Below are positions 50,915 through 58,570 of a stretch of 64,000 nucleotides of DNA, one piece after another; positions within the stretch are counted from its first letter, which is position 1, and every line of letters begins with the position of its first letter. The notes beneath the pieces were generated by a model. It did not search any database. It was not told the DNA's origin and saw nothing but the letters and a program-made list of their open reading frames with translations. The position numbers and the translations under genes are program-made. This DNA is from Aquisphaera giovannonii (lineage in GTDB: Bacteria; Planctomycetota; Planctomycetia; Isosphaerales; Isosphaeraceae): NCBI RefSeq assembly GCF_008087625.1, contig NZ_CP042997.1:8804001-8868000 (forward strand), given 5' to 3'.

Positions 50915-51190
50915 TCACCGGACGAGCTGCAGGCACGTCGCCGACAGGAAGCCGTTCAGCATGCGGCGCCCGATCGCCATGACGGGGCTGCCATGGCAAG
51001 CGTTCTCACCCAGGTCCTCCAGCCAGCCGCTGTCGGGCACCAGGTCCGCCTGCGCCTCCACGATGACCAGGTCCCGCGGCCGCCCCCGTGGCGCGACCTG
51101 CAAGACGAGGCGCGGCGATTCGTTCATCAAGCCCGAGGATTCCACCCAAGAATCAACGATGGCGCCGTTGACGATCATCTCCGATTCCAT
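50915..51190 (-). CDS. Small protein, unknown, with its own promoter
   Basis: This 91-residue protein starts at ATG 51190 after a GAGGAGGGGG ribosome site. It opens SEMIVNGAIVDSWVESSGLM, continues with LVLQVAPRGRPRDLVIVEAQ and ends GRRMLNGFLSATCLQLVR. No signal peptide, membrane segment or family is recognised. A near-consensus sigma-70 promoter (51285-51312) points at it, which supports it being a real gene. The 285 bases from 50630 to 50914 hold no gene. Confidence 0.6.
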   Translation of the reverse strand: MESEMIVNGAIVDSWVESSGLMNESPRLVLQVAPRGRPRDLVIVEAQADLVPDSGWLEDLGENACHGSPVMAIGRRMLNGFLSATCLQLVR

Positions 51191-51284
51191 ACCGGACCCC
51201 CTCCTCAATCTGGGCTCGTCAAACCGGGCCACGGCCGCGAACGCTCCGACCCACTATGCATGCCGACATTGATTGGACACATCC

Positions 51285-51312
51285 ATCATAGTAGGCCTAT
51301 ACCGCATGTCAA
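51285..51312 (-). promoter_or_regulatory. Sigma-70 promoter of the 91-residue gene
   Basis: On the minus strand a perfect -35 TTGACA (51307-51312) is followed by a 16-base spacer and -10 TATGAT (51285-51290, five of six to consensus). Transcription would begin near 51278, giving a leader of about 88 bases before the ATG at 51190. The surrounding 51270-51345 patch is the most AT-rich in this part of the window. Confidence 0.6.
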
Positions 51313-52042
51313 GCGAGAATCTTAACTTTTCGATGCGATACGCCGCCTGAACGGCGAGTGGGAACGGATGAGCCGCAACCGGACGAAAGGTTCACTAAGG
51401 AATTCGAGGACAGAGTATGAAGGCGACAGGAATTCCACGCGATTCTGCATCGGAAGAGTGTCCGCCTGAGATTCCGATCGCCCAGATCCGCCATGCCAGG
51501 GTGAGGCTCGGGTTCAGATCCCAAGGAAATCGCGAAACAGCCGGCCCGCGCATCAATCTACGCTGTCAGGCTGCCAACGAGTGCAAGAGCTATGGGAAAA
51601 ATTTGCTCGTCGATTCCTGCTGCGTCAACCATCATGTGTGCGATGTTAGCGAGATCTGGCCACCAGAGCAAGCAGCCTGGAAAAAGAAGACTACTAGAGA
51701 CCCATAGTACAAAGGGCAAAATTACTCTGCGAATGGCATGCCAGCCACGTGGTGTGTCTCGCTCGCATCGACTCATGGGAGGAGATGCCGCATTCCGACG
51801 GGCGGGCCTGGGGTGGCCGCATGAATCGACGGAGGGCTTCGGAAGGGTCCGAAATCCGCCCAGCCGCGGGCTGGGTCGGCCGTCGCCAGGGCCGGTCCTG
51901 CGGCATCCGACGGGGGGCACCACGATACGGAAGTATATGGCTCGATCCATCAAGCCTGGTCGCCCGAAGTCGCAGAAGGTATGCTGGCGAATCTCTCCTT
52001 GAGTCTGCCAGGTTTCCCACCTCGTCCCGGAGGGGGTTTGTC
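51313..52042. other. 730-base region of lower GC without a convincing gene
   Basis: Frames on both strands are short and lack ribosome sites or family patterns. GC is visibly lower between 51280 and 51720 than in the neighbours. A frame on the minus strand at 51558-51776 has one transmembrane-like stretch and is listed separately. The region may hold decayed genes or foreign DNA. The ribosome site for the next gene (CCGGAGGGGG) is at 52028-52037. Confidence 0.4.
51558..51776 (-). CDS. Doubtful small membrane protein
   Basis: This 72-residue frame (ATG 51776) encodes IRRVILPFVLWVSSSLLFPG, a good single transmembrane segment, then DLANIAHMMVDAAGIDEQIF. No ribosome site precedes it and no family is recognised. 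It may be a fragment of a longer lost gene. Confidence 0.22.
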   Translation of the reverse strand: MSRCERDTPRGWHAIRRVILPFVLWVSSSLLFPGCLLWWPDLANIAHMMVDAAGIDEQIFPIALALVGSLTA

Positions 52043-52558
52043 ATGGAGCCGTCCGCATCCGGTCCCGAGGCCGGAGGGCTTGGTGAGCTTCGGACCGAGA
52101 GCCTGCTCCGCTCGGTCGAGGTCTACCTGGGGATCGCCTACCCCTCGGGGAAGATCCCCGAGACGGTCCGCCGCCGACTGGCGTGGCCCGAAGGGCCCAT
52201 CACGGGGGCGACGCTGGCGAAGCCGCCATTCGAAAAGTCCGGTCGCGCCGCCGATGGGAGCACGCCCATCTTCGCCCTCCGGCTGGGGAATGAGCGCTAT
52301 CCGCACATGAAGCTGCAGATCCAGCCGTGGACCAATCACGCCGGCTTCCTGCTCTCGGTGAACACCCACGACCAGGTCGCCGGCCTCGACGTGGGCACCG
52401 CCGACGCGCAGGCGTTCCGCGAGCTCCAGGCGGAGAACCAGCGGATGAAGGAAGCCATCGAATCGGCCTGGGAGAAGGCCGGCTTGCCGACGTTCCTCCA
52501 GTACCTCCGCGAGTACCTGGCGAGCCGCGAGGCGGACCTGCAGGCGGGCTCCCAGTAA
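52043..52558 (+). CDS. Conserved-looking hypothetical protein
   Basis: The 171-residue protein starts at ATG 52043 with CGGAGGGGG six bases before. The N-terminal half is helical (LLRSVEVYLGIAYPSGKIPE). The middle has a beta sheet (PIFALRLGNERYPHMKLQIQ, PWTNHAGFLLSVNTHDQVAG). The end is an amphipathic helix pair (FRELQAENQRMKEAIESAWE, TFLQYLREYLASREADL). No signal peptide or enzyme motif is seen. I believe similar proteins occur in other planctomycetes, but cannot name the family. Confidence 0.65.
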   Translation: MEPSASGPEAGGLGELRTESLLRSVEVYLGIAYPSGKIPETVRRRLAWPEGPITGATLAKPPFEKSGRAADGSTPIFALRLGNERYPHMKLQIQPWTNHAGFLLSVNTHDQVAGLDVGTADAQAFRELQAENQRMKEAIESAWEKAGLPTFLQYLREYLASREADLQAGSQ

Positions 52559-52591
52559 GGCCGACGAGGGGCCCGGGATCCGCCCGCCGGC

Positions 52592-52608
52592 CCGGCCGCC
52601 GCGGCCGG
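52592..52608. terminator. Short GC hairpin between convergent genes
   Basis: CCGGCCG (52592-52598) pairs with CGGCCGG (52602-52608) around a three-base loop, 33 bases after the stop of the hypothetical gene and 41 before the end of the converging deacylase gene. No T run is present, so this is a weak call. Confidence 0.3.
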
Positions 52609-52648
52609 CGGATCACCCCCCGCTCCCGGGATGGCCGGACCGGGCCCG

Positions 52649-53152
52649 TCAGCCCGCCCGCCGCCGGGAGGGGCGGGAGGATGGGCCGAGGATCGGCCCG
52701 GCGAAGGACCCGATCAGCGGCGCCTCGAGGCACTCGAAGTCCGGGAATCGCATCCGCACCCCCTGGTGCAGGGTGTTCGCCCTCAGGACGATCGTCTCGC
52801 ACCGGGCGAGCGATTCGTCCACGATCGACGGGATGCCGTAGAGGCGCCCGAACGGCGGCACGGCCCCGGGCTCGCAATCGACGAAGGTGGACTCGAGTTC
52901 CTCGGGCGTGGCCATCCGGACCTCCCCGCCCGGCCGGCCGAGCGCCTGGGCCAGGCGCTCGAAGTCGACCCGGGAGGTCGCCGGCAGGATGGCAAGGCAG
53001 AGGCTCTCGCCCGCCCGCACGAGGACCGATTTCGCCACGGCCCGCCCGGGGACGTGCACGCTGCCGGCGAGCCGCTCCGACGAGGAGGCCGGGCGGTGGA
53101 GCAGGGTCTCGAACTCCACGTGACGACTGCGCAGGAAATCGACGACGTACAT
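52649..53152 (-). CDS. YbaK/EbsC-type aminoacyl-tRNA deacylase-like protein
   Basis: The 167-residue protein begins at ATG 53152 after GGAGGTGA. It opens YVVDFLRSRHVEFETLLHRP and has the YbaK-domain pattern VPGRAVAKSVLVRAGESLCL with the conserved Lys in A-K-S-V/L, LAILPATSRVDFERLAQALG, EELESTFVDCEPGAVPPFGR and the G-I-P-S-I-V-D strand. Such proteins hydrolyse mischarged tRNAs (for example Cys- or Ala-tRNAPro) in the cytoplasm. The exact substrate is unknown. A basic 20-residue tail follows the domain. Confidence 0.88.
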   Translation of the reverse strand: MYVVDFLRSRHVEFETLLHRPASSSERLAGSVHVPGRAVAKSVLVRAGESLCLAILPATSRVDFERLAQALGRPGGEVRMATPEELESTFVDCEPGAVPPFGRLYGIPSIVDESLARCETIVLRANTLHQGVRMRFPDFECLEAPLIGSFAGPILGPSSRPSRRRAG

Positions 53153-53473
53153 GAGTTGTCACCTCCAGGATGGGGCTCTGGAGGGAATATAGTCCGGCGA
53201 GCGAATCTGTGCCGGCTCGCGCGGGTTGTTCTGTCGACCCCCGCCCGCAATCTCTTGCGCAGCCCGCACGACCCGGGCGATCACACCCCTGCGACGACAT
53301 GGACTCAGGCATGCATCCGGCTGCCTCGGTGGAGGAATGAGCTTGCCCGCTCGCTGGGTTTCGCCTACGATCCCGGCCCCGTCTGCTCGCCGCCCGGGCC
53401 CATCGTCCGGCGTCGCCCGCGAGCCCATCCACGAATCGCCCGATCGATAGGGACCAGGGACAAGGAGGTCGTC
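53153..53473. other. Divergent intergenic region
   Basis: The region lies between the deacylase gene (minus) and a lipoprotein gene (plus). No gene is seen; frames are short. AAGGAGG at 53462-53468 serves the GTG start at 53474. No clear promoter boxes were found. Confidence 0.4.
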
Positions 53474-53884
53474 GTGCTGTCAGGCCAACGCGCGTTCCCG
53501 GCACCGTCGCGACGCTCCGCCTGCGCCTGGCTGCTGACGGTGGCCGCCGCGGGCTGCCTGGGCGGCTGCCATGCCATAACCAGTGACGTTCATCAGTACT
53601 ACTCGCAGATGGCCGTCAATTACAAGGAGGCCGAGGACAAGGCCCGCTTCCAGGCCTCCATGAGCGAGAGCGAGTCGAGCATGCTCCTGAAGGCCGGCGA
53701 GATCCACAAGGCCAGCCGGGCCCGGAAGGAGGCCGAGCGGCTCAAGGAGTGGGCGGATCGCTGCGCCCACCAGAAGGAGCGCTTCAAGAAGGCCGCCGAG
53801 AAGCTGGAGCCGCCCGACGACTCGACGAAGGGGGACCAGCCCGAGCCGGCCCGGGAAGCCGATGGGACGCCCGGGAAGCCCTGA
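53474..53884 (+). CDS. Small lipoprotein with charged helical body
   Basis: The GTG start at 53474 has AAGGAGG five bases before; the frame is open far upstream, but only from here does a signal peptide appear. The 136-residue product has a lipobox-like stretch LLTVAAAGCLGGCHA at about residues 20-34, so it is probably lipid-anchored at one of these Cys. The rest is a charged helix/coiled coil (NYKEAEDKARFQASMSESES, RKEAERLKEWADRCAHQKER) with a disordered acidic/Pro tail. No family is recognised. Confidence 0.68.
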   Translation: MLSGQRAFPAPSRRSACAWLLTVAAAGCLGGCHAITSDVHQYYSQMAVNYKEAEDKARFQASMSESESSMLLKAGEIHKASRARKEAERLKEWADRCAHQKERFKKAAEKLEPPDDSTKGDQPEPAREADGTPGKP

Positions 53885-53913
53885 TTTCGATCTCGCGGCC
53901 CGACCCGTCCTGC

Positions 53914-54456
53914 CTACATCGACATCGCCGGCCCGGCGGACGACGGGCCGATCAGGCTCGGCGGCTGGCGGAACGGATACCCGCCGACGGGCGGGCGGCT
54001 CATGCCTCCCATCGGCCGCCCCGCCCCGACGCGAGGGGCAAGGCCCCCCATCCCGCCGGCCGAGGGACGGCGGCCCATCCCTCCCATGCCCCCGGTCGTG
54101 ATGGGCGAGAGCGGGGTCAGCGAGCCCGACGGGATGCCGAAGGGCGGGCGTGCCCCCATGCCGGCCATGCCTCCGGACGGCCTCCGCGCCGCCGGGTCAC
54201 GCATGGGCGATGCGACCCCCAGGCCGCCCCCGGGGCCGGGCGTATAGGGCACGAAGCCGCCCATCCCCCCGCCGAAGGGGACGTAGGTCGGGCTGCTGCC
54301 GGAGAGGTACGCGCCGAAGCCCGAGAAGTCATAGCCTCGGGTGCCGCCGGATGGCGTGCTCGCGAACGCGGAGCCGAAGTCCTGGGCCGCCGCGGCGGGG
54401 GTCAGCGTGGTCGCGACGAGCATGGCCGCGATCGGCCCCATCAGCGGCGGCTTCAT
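53914..54456 (-). CDS. Exported Gly/Met/Pro-rich protein of the efflux locus
   Basis: The 180-residue protein starts at ATG 54456, overlapping the stop of the TolC-like gene (ATGA). A signal peptide (GPIAAMLVATTLTPAAAAQ) leads a low-complexity body with many GGM, GMGG, RPPVGG and PFGG units (about 10 Met in the mature part). Met-rich exported proteins can bind Cu(I)/Ag(I), which would suit the metal-efflux context; this is inference. No folded domain is visible. Confidence 0.68.
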   Translation of the reverse strand: MKPPLMGPIAAMLVATTLTPAAAAQDFGSAFASTPSGGTRGYDFSGFGAYLSGSSPTYVPFGGGMGGFVPYTPGPGGGLGVASPMRDPAARRPSGGMAGMGARPPFGIPSGSLTPLSPITTGGMGGMGRRPSAGGMGGLAPRVGAGRPMGGMSRPPVGGYPFRQPPSLIGPSSAGPAMSM

Positions 54457-56003
54457 GGCCTGGGACCGCCTCCCGCCGCGGCGGGCGGGGGGGAGTCGTT
54501 GAGCTGCACCCCGACGCCGCGCTCCAGCGAGGCGATCGTCTTGCCGAGCTCGGCCTCCGACCGGGCGACCTGGAGCTCCACCTGGAGCAGGTCGCGCCAG
54601 GCGGCGGCGACGGAGAGGAAGTCCACCCCGGCGACGTTCGACCGGTACTCGCTCGCGGTCAGGCGGAGCATCTGGCGGGCGGCGGGGAGATTGCTCCGGC
54701 GGAGGATCGCCAGGACGTTCTGCTGGGACCGGGCCAGCGCGAAGAGGGCCTTGATGTCGCGCCGGGACTGGTCGCGCTCCGCCTCGTAGAGCGCGCGGTC
54801 GGCCGCGGCGCGGGCCTGGGCCTCGCAGACGCCCGCGGCGATCTTCTTGCGGTAGACCGGCAGGTTCATCCCGACGAAGAGGCCGACGTTGGGCATGCCC
54901 CCCGCGGTCTGGGGCGTCATCGCGTTGGTCTTCTCCATGTCCTGGTAGAGCACGCCGAGGGTGACGTTCGGATAGGCCTTCTTGCGGGCCAGGGCCACCG
55001 CCGCCTCGTCGCGATCGATGGCCGCGAGCCGCCCCTGGAGGTCCGGCCGGGCGGAGAGGGCAAGCTGATAGAGCCGGTCGAGCGGCTGCGGGATGCCCTC
55101 GACGGCGAGGTCGGGCGCGGTGCGGAGCTCCGCCTCGGGGTCGGCATGCATCACCCTCGCGAGCTCGGCTCGTGCGTCGGCGAGCGCGGCGCGGTTGTCC
55201 TCGATCTCGCGGTCGATGTCGGTCACGGCGACCTCGGAGCGGAGGACGTCCGGCTGGCTCGCCGTCGCCGTCGGGTATCGGGCGCGGGCGATCTCGAGGA
55301 ACTCGGAGGCGAGCTTCCGATTCCGGATCAGCAGGACCTCGGCCCGCTCCGCGTAGCGGAGGTCGTGATACGCCCGCTTCGTCGCGGCGACCGCGTCCAG
55401 CTCCGTCGCCGCCAGCTCGAAGAGGGCGATCCGGACGTCCTTCTCCGCCGCGAGCCCGCGGAGGCGGAGCGTGCCGCACCACGGGAACTGCTGCGCCAGG
55501 AGCGCCCCGTAGGGCATGTAGCCCATGAGCGAATACTGAGGCGCGACCGAGGGGATCGGGTAGATGCTGTTGGAGAGGATCGGGTCGTCGAGCGCCGTCA
55601 CCTGCGGGATCCGCTGCCTCAGGGCCTCGACGTTGAACCGGGCGGCTCGCACCGTGGCGTTGCCGTCCAGGGCGGCGCGGATGCATGCGTCCAGCGGCAT
55701 CGCCCCGGGGACGGCCGAGGGCCGGGGCTCATCCTCGAGGGCCCCTCCCGGAGGCAGGGGCGCGGCCGAGACCTCCGGCCGGTCCGGCCCCTCCCGCTCC
55801 CGGGCCGACTCGAGCCGGGCGGGGACGACCCGAGGATCGCGGCCACGGGCCGGCGGGCCCTCCTCGCCCGCGGAGTTCGCCACGGACGCGGAACCGGCCG
55901 GCCAGCTCACGAGCCCCGGCTGCATACATCCAGCGACCGGGATCCCCAGCGCAAGGCCGCCGACCGCGATCAGGAATCGTATCCGGCATCTCACCCGCAT
56001 CAT
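54453..56003 (-). CDS. TolC-family outer membrane efflux factor (CusC-like)
   Basis: The 516-residue protein has a lipoprotein signal (LIAVGGLALGIPVAGC) and the two TolC-type repeats of long helices: PLDACIRAALDGNATVRAAR, AATKRAYHDLRYAERAEVLL, and later LYQLALSARPDLQGRLAAID, YEAERDQSRRDIKALFALAR. The strand segments YPNVTLGVLYQDM and PNVGLFVGMNLPVYRKK fit the outer-membrane barrel. It would form the exit channel for the CusB/CusA-like genes, which are divergent across the 257-base gap. The region after the lipobox has an unusual 70-residue Pro/Glu/Arg-rich linker. Confidence 0.9.
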   Translation of the reverse strand: MMRVRCRIRFLIAVGGLALGIPVAGCMQPGLVSWPAGSASVANSAGEEGPPARGRDPRVVPARLESAREREGPDRPEVSAAPLPPGGALEDEPRPSAVPGAMPLDACIRAALDGNATVRAARFNVEALRQRIPQVTALDDPILSNSIYPIPSVAPQYSLMGYMPYGALLAQQFPWCGTLRLRGLAAEKDVRIALFELAATELDAVAATKRAYHDLRYAERAEVLLIRNRKLASEFLEIARARYPTATASQPDVLRSEVAVTDIDREIEDNRAALADARAELARVMHADPEAELRTAPDLAVEGIPQPLDRLYQLALSARPDLQGRLAAIDRDEAAVALARKKAYPNVTLGVLYQDMEKTNAMTPQTAGGMPNVGLFVGMNLPVYRKKIAAGVCEAQARAAADRALYEAERDQSRRDIKALFALARSQQNVLAILRRSNLPAARQMLRLTASEYRSNVAGVDFLSVAAAWRDLLQVELQVARSEAELGKTIASLERGVGVQLNDSPPPAAAGGGPRP

Positions 56004-56260
56004 CCTCGCAGGCGATCCGTCGCGCCCGAGGCGCATTCTCTGCGCGTCGGTTCACGGCCTGACATCAGAGCCCGTTGCCTACTATCGGCCGCATTCGACC
56101 GGCGCGTTCACCGCGACTGGGACGGTATCGCTTCGATGAGCGTGTCCCCGCGTTCGCGCCGGATCGACATGGAATTCCTATTGCCCCGCTTCCCTCCTGC
56201 CGTATCCTGAAAGAAGAAGGCTCTTGCGCCCGCTACGTCCATCCGTCCGAGAGTCCCGTC

Positions 56261-56716
56261 ATGCCTCGCCACCTGCGACGAACTCGGCTCACCTGGATCG
56301 CCCTCGCGGCGATCATGGGCATGGCCTGGTCCGGGGCGGCGACGGCATGCTCCATGGATTCCGGCTCCGGCTGTTGCTGCGTGGCCGCGACCCCCGAGAA
56401 GATCGGGTGCTGCTCGAAGGTCGCCGAGGAGCCGCCCTCGGCCTCCTCGGACCATCAGGTTGCTCCGCTGCGCCTCATCCCGGTCGAGGCCCGGTCCTGC
56501 AACGCCTACCTTTGCGGCGGTCCGGCGCCCGCCCCGGGGGACCGCCCCAGGCCGGCCCCGGGATCGGTGGAAGGATCGAAGTCGGTCGTTCCCTGCTCCC
56601 TCGCCGCGATGGCCGGCGTCGCGCCATGGCGTGCGGATCGTGGGCCGGACGAGGCAGCCGCCCCGCCAGATCCCGCTATCCCGATCTACCTGCGCACCTT
56701 GCGCCTCATCTTCTGA
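56261..56716 (+). CDS. Small exported Cys-rich protein ahead of the metal-efflux genes
   Basis: The 151-residue protein starts at ATG 56261 with a signal peptide (WIALAAIMGMAWSGAATA). The mature N-terminus has a Cys cluster CSMDSGSGCCC, then GCC about 15 residues later, and single Cys further on (SCNAYLC, VVPC). Met and His are also present. Nothing enzymatic is visible. Its position 144 bases before the CusB-like gene suggests periplasmic metal binding or sensing; this is inference. No named family is recognised. Confidence 0.68.
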   Translation: MPRHLRRTRLTWIALAAIMGMAWSGAATACSMDSGSGCCCVAATPEKIGCCSKVAEEPPSASSDHQVAPLRLIPVEARSCNAYLCGGPAPAPGDRPRPAPGSVEGSKSVVPCSLAAMAGVAPWRADRGPDEAAAPPDPAIPIYLRTLRLIF

Positions 56717-56859
56717 TCCACTCCCGCCGGGAATCCGTCCGCGTCGCGCGGATCGGGATCTTAGTATCGCAGGTCCCCTGCCCTTCGTATCGGACCGAAT
56801 CGAAGCGATGGCCCTGTAGGCGCCGGACGGCCCACGAGCCGGCGCGGGAGTGAGTCGAG

Positions 56860-58554
56860 ATGAACGCCGAGGGTTCGTCTGTCCGTGACGGCGACGGGAA
56901 TGGCGAGGCTGCGGCCCCGGAATTGAGCCGGTGGCAGAAGGTCCGCCTGGTCGTCAAGGTGGTGGAGTTGCGGCTGCGGTTCGTGGCGATCATGGCCGCG
57001 ACGGGGCTGACCTTCGCCTACTGGGACACGCTCCGGAGCTACTACGAGAAGCACACGCGGCCGCCGGTCGAGGTCGCCGACGCGTCGGCCGGACACGAAT
57101 TCTTCTGCCCGATGCACCCGGCCGTCGTCCAGGCGGAGCCCGGGAACTGCCCCATCTGCGGCATGCCCCTCTCGAAACGGAAGAAAGGGGAGAAGGCCGC
57201 GCTGCCGGAGGGGGTGGTTTCCCGCGTCCAGCTCGCGCCGTTCCGGGTGATCCAGGCCGGCATCCGCACGGTCGAGCCGGAGGCCGTGCCCCTCTCGGAG
57301 AGCCTGACGACCGTGGGCACGGTGAGCTTCGACGAGCGGAGGCTCGCCCGGATCTCGTCGAAGCTGAAGGGCATGTCGCGGGTGGAGTCGCTCGCGGTCA
57401 ACTTCACGGGGGTGTCGGTGAAGGCCGGCGACGTCCTCGCCGAGGTGTACAGCCCGGAGCTCTACCAGACCGTCCGCGAGCTGCTGCTGGCCCGGGAGCG
57501 GGCTCGCGAGCTTTCGAGCCTGGGGGGCGGCACGGGCTCGACGGCCCGCGCGCTCCTCGGCGGCGGCGAGGACCTCGCCCGCCTGGCCGAGGAGAAGCTC
57601 TCGCTCTGGGGCATCACGAAGGTGCAGGTCGACGAGATCCTCCGCGAGGGCAAGGCGAGCCCGCGGATGCGGATCGTCGCCCCGACCGGCGGCGTGGTCG
57701 TCCGCAAGAACGTGGTCGAGGGCCAGTACGTCGCGGAGGGGGATCCGCTGTTCGAGATCGCCGACCTGTCGCACGTCTGGATCCTCGCCCAGGTCTTCGA
57801 GGGCCAGGTCGGCCTCGTGAGGGTCGGCCAGCCGGTCGAGGCGACCGTCGAGGCGTACCCGGGCGAGGTCTTCAAGGGGCACGTCGCCTTCCGCGACCCG
57901 GCGCTCAACCCCGCCACCCGGACCATGGCCGTCCGCTACGACCTGGAGAACGCCGACGGACGGCTCCAACCCGGCATGTTCGCGACCGTGACCCTGAAGA
58001 CCCCCGCGGCCGAGTCCCCCGCGTTCCGCAGCCGCATGGCCAAGGCCGCGGCCCGGCCGTCGCCCGGCGCCGCGGGTCACGGCGACTCGGCCGCCGAGCT
58101 GACGGTCGAGCAGCAGGAGAAATGCCCGGTCACCAGGGCGAAGCTCGGATCGATGGGCGACCCGATCCCCGTCCAGCTCGCCAGCCGGAAGGTCTGGGTC
58201 TGCTGCAACTCGTGCACGACGAAGCTGAAGGACCACCCCGACCGGTTCCTCGCCCGGCTCGAATCCCGGCCGGCGGGCGAGGTCCTCTCGATCCCGGAAT
58301 CGGCCGTGATCGACACCGGCGACCGCAAGGTGGTCTACGTCGAGTCCGAGCCGGGCGTCTTCGAAGGGCGGCCGGTCGTCCTCGGCGCCCGCAACGGCGA
58401 CCGCTACCCGGTCCTCGAGGGGCTCTCCGTCGGCGACCGCGTCGCCGCCGCCGGCGCCTTCCTGATCGACGCCGAATCCCGGCTCACGCAGGGCTCCTCG
58501 CAGGCGGCGGCCCCCGCGCCGGACGCCGCGGCCGCGGCGCAGCACGCACACTGA
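56860..58554 (+). CDS. CusB-like RND efflux adaptor with two metal-binding modules
   Basis: The 564-residue membrane-fusion protein has an N-terminal membrane segment (about 43-60), then a heavy-metal-binding domain HEFFCPMHPAVVQAEPG with NCPICGMPLSKRKK (residues 84-112). The usual adaptor follows: LARISSKLKGMSRVESLAVN, helical hairpin, GGVVVRKNVVEGQYVAEGDP, DLSHVWILAQVFEGQVGLVR. An unusual second module sits at about residues 418-468: EKCPVTRAKLGSMGDPIPVQ, KVWVCCNSCTTKLKDHPDRF, which looks like a TRASH/YHS-type Cys motif. The adaptor ends with SIPESAVIDTGDRKVVYVES. It carries Cu/Ag or similar ions toward the pump. The pump gene follows after 16 bases. Confidence 0.92.
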   Translation: MNAEGSSVRDGDGNGEAAAPELSRWQKVRLVVKVVELRLRFVAIMAATGLTFAYWDTLRSYYEKHTRPPVEVADASAGHEFFCPMHPAVVQAEPGNCPICGMPLSKRKKGEKAALPEGVVSRVQLAPFRVIQAGIRTVEPEAVPLSESLTTVGTVSFDERRLARISSKLKGMSRVESLAVNFTGVSVKAGDVLAEVYSPELYQTVRELLLARERARELSSLGGGTGSTARALLGGGEDLARLAEEKLSLWGITKVQVDEILREGKASPRMRIVAPTGGVVVRKNVVEGQYVAEGDPLFEIADLSHVWILAQVFEGQVGLVRVGQPVEATVEAYPGEVFKGHVAFRDPALNPATRTMAVRYDLENADGRLQPGMFATVTLKTPAAESPAFRSRMAKAAARPSPGAAGHGDSAAELTVEQQEKCPVTRAKLGSMGDPIPVQLASRKVWVCCNSCTTKLKDHPDRFLARLESRPAGEVLSIPESAVIDTGDRKVVYVESEPGVFEGRPVVLGARNGDRYPVLEGLSVGDRVAAAGAFLIDAESRLTQGSSQAAAPAPDAAAAAQHAH

Positions 58555-58570
58555 GCCGGGGGCCCCGCCC

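Noticed and set aside
51417-51707. A 96-codon plus-strand frame in the low-GC region
   Set aside because: No ribosome site, basic random-like composition, no domain.
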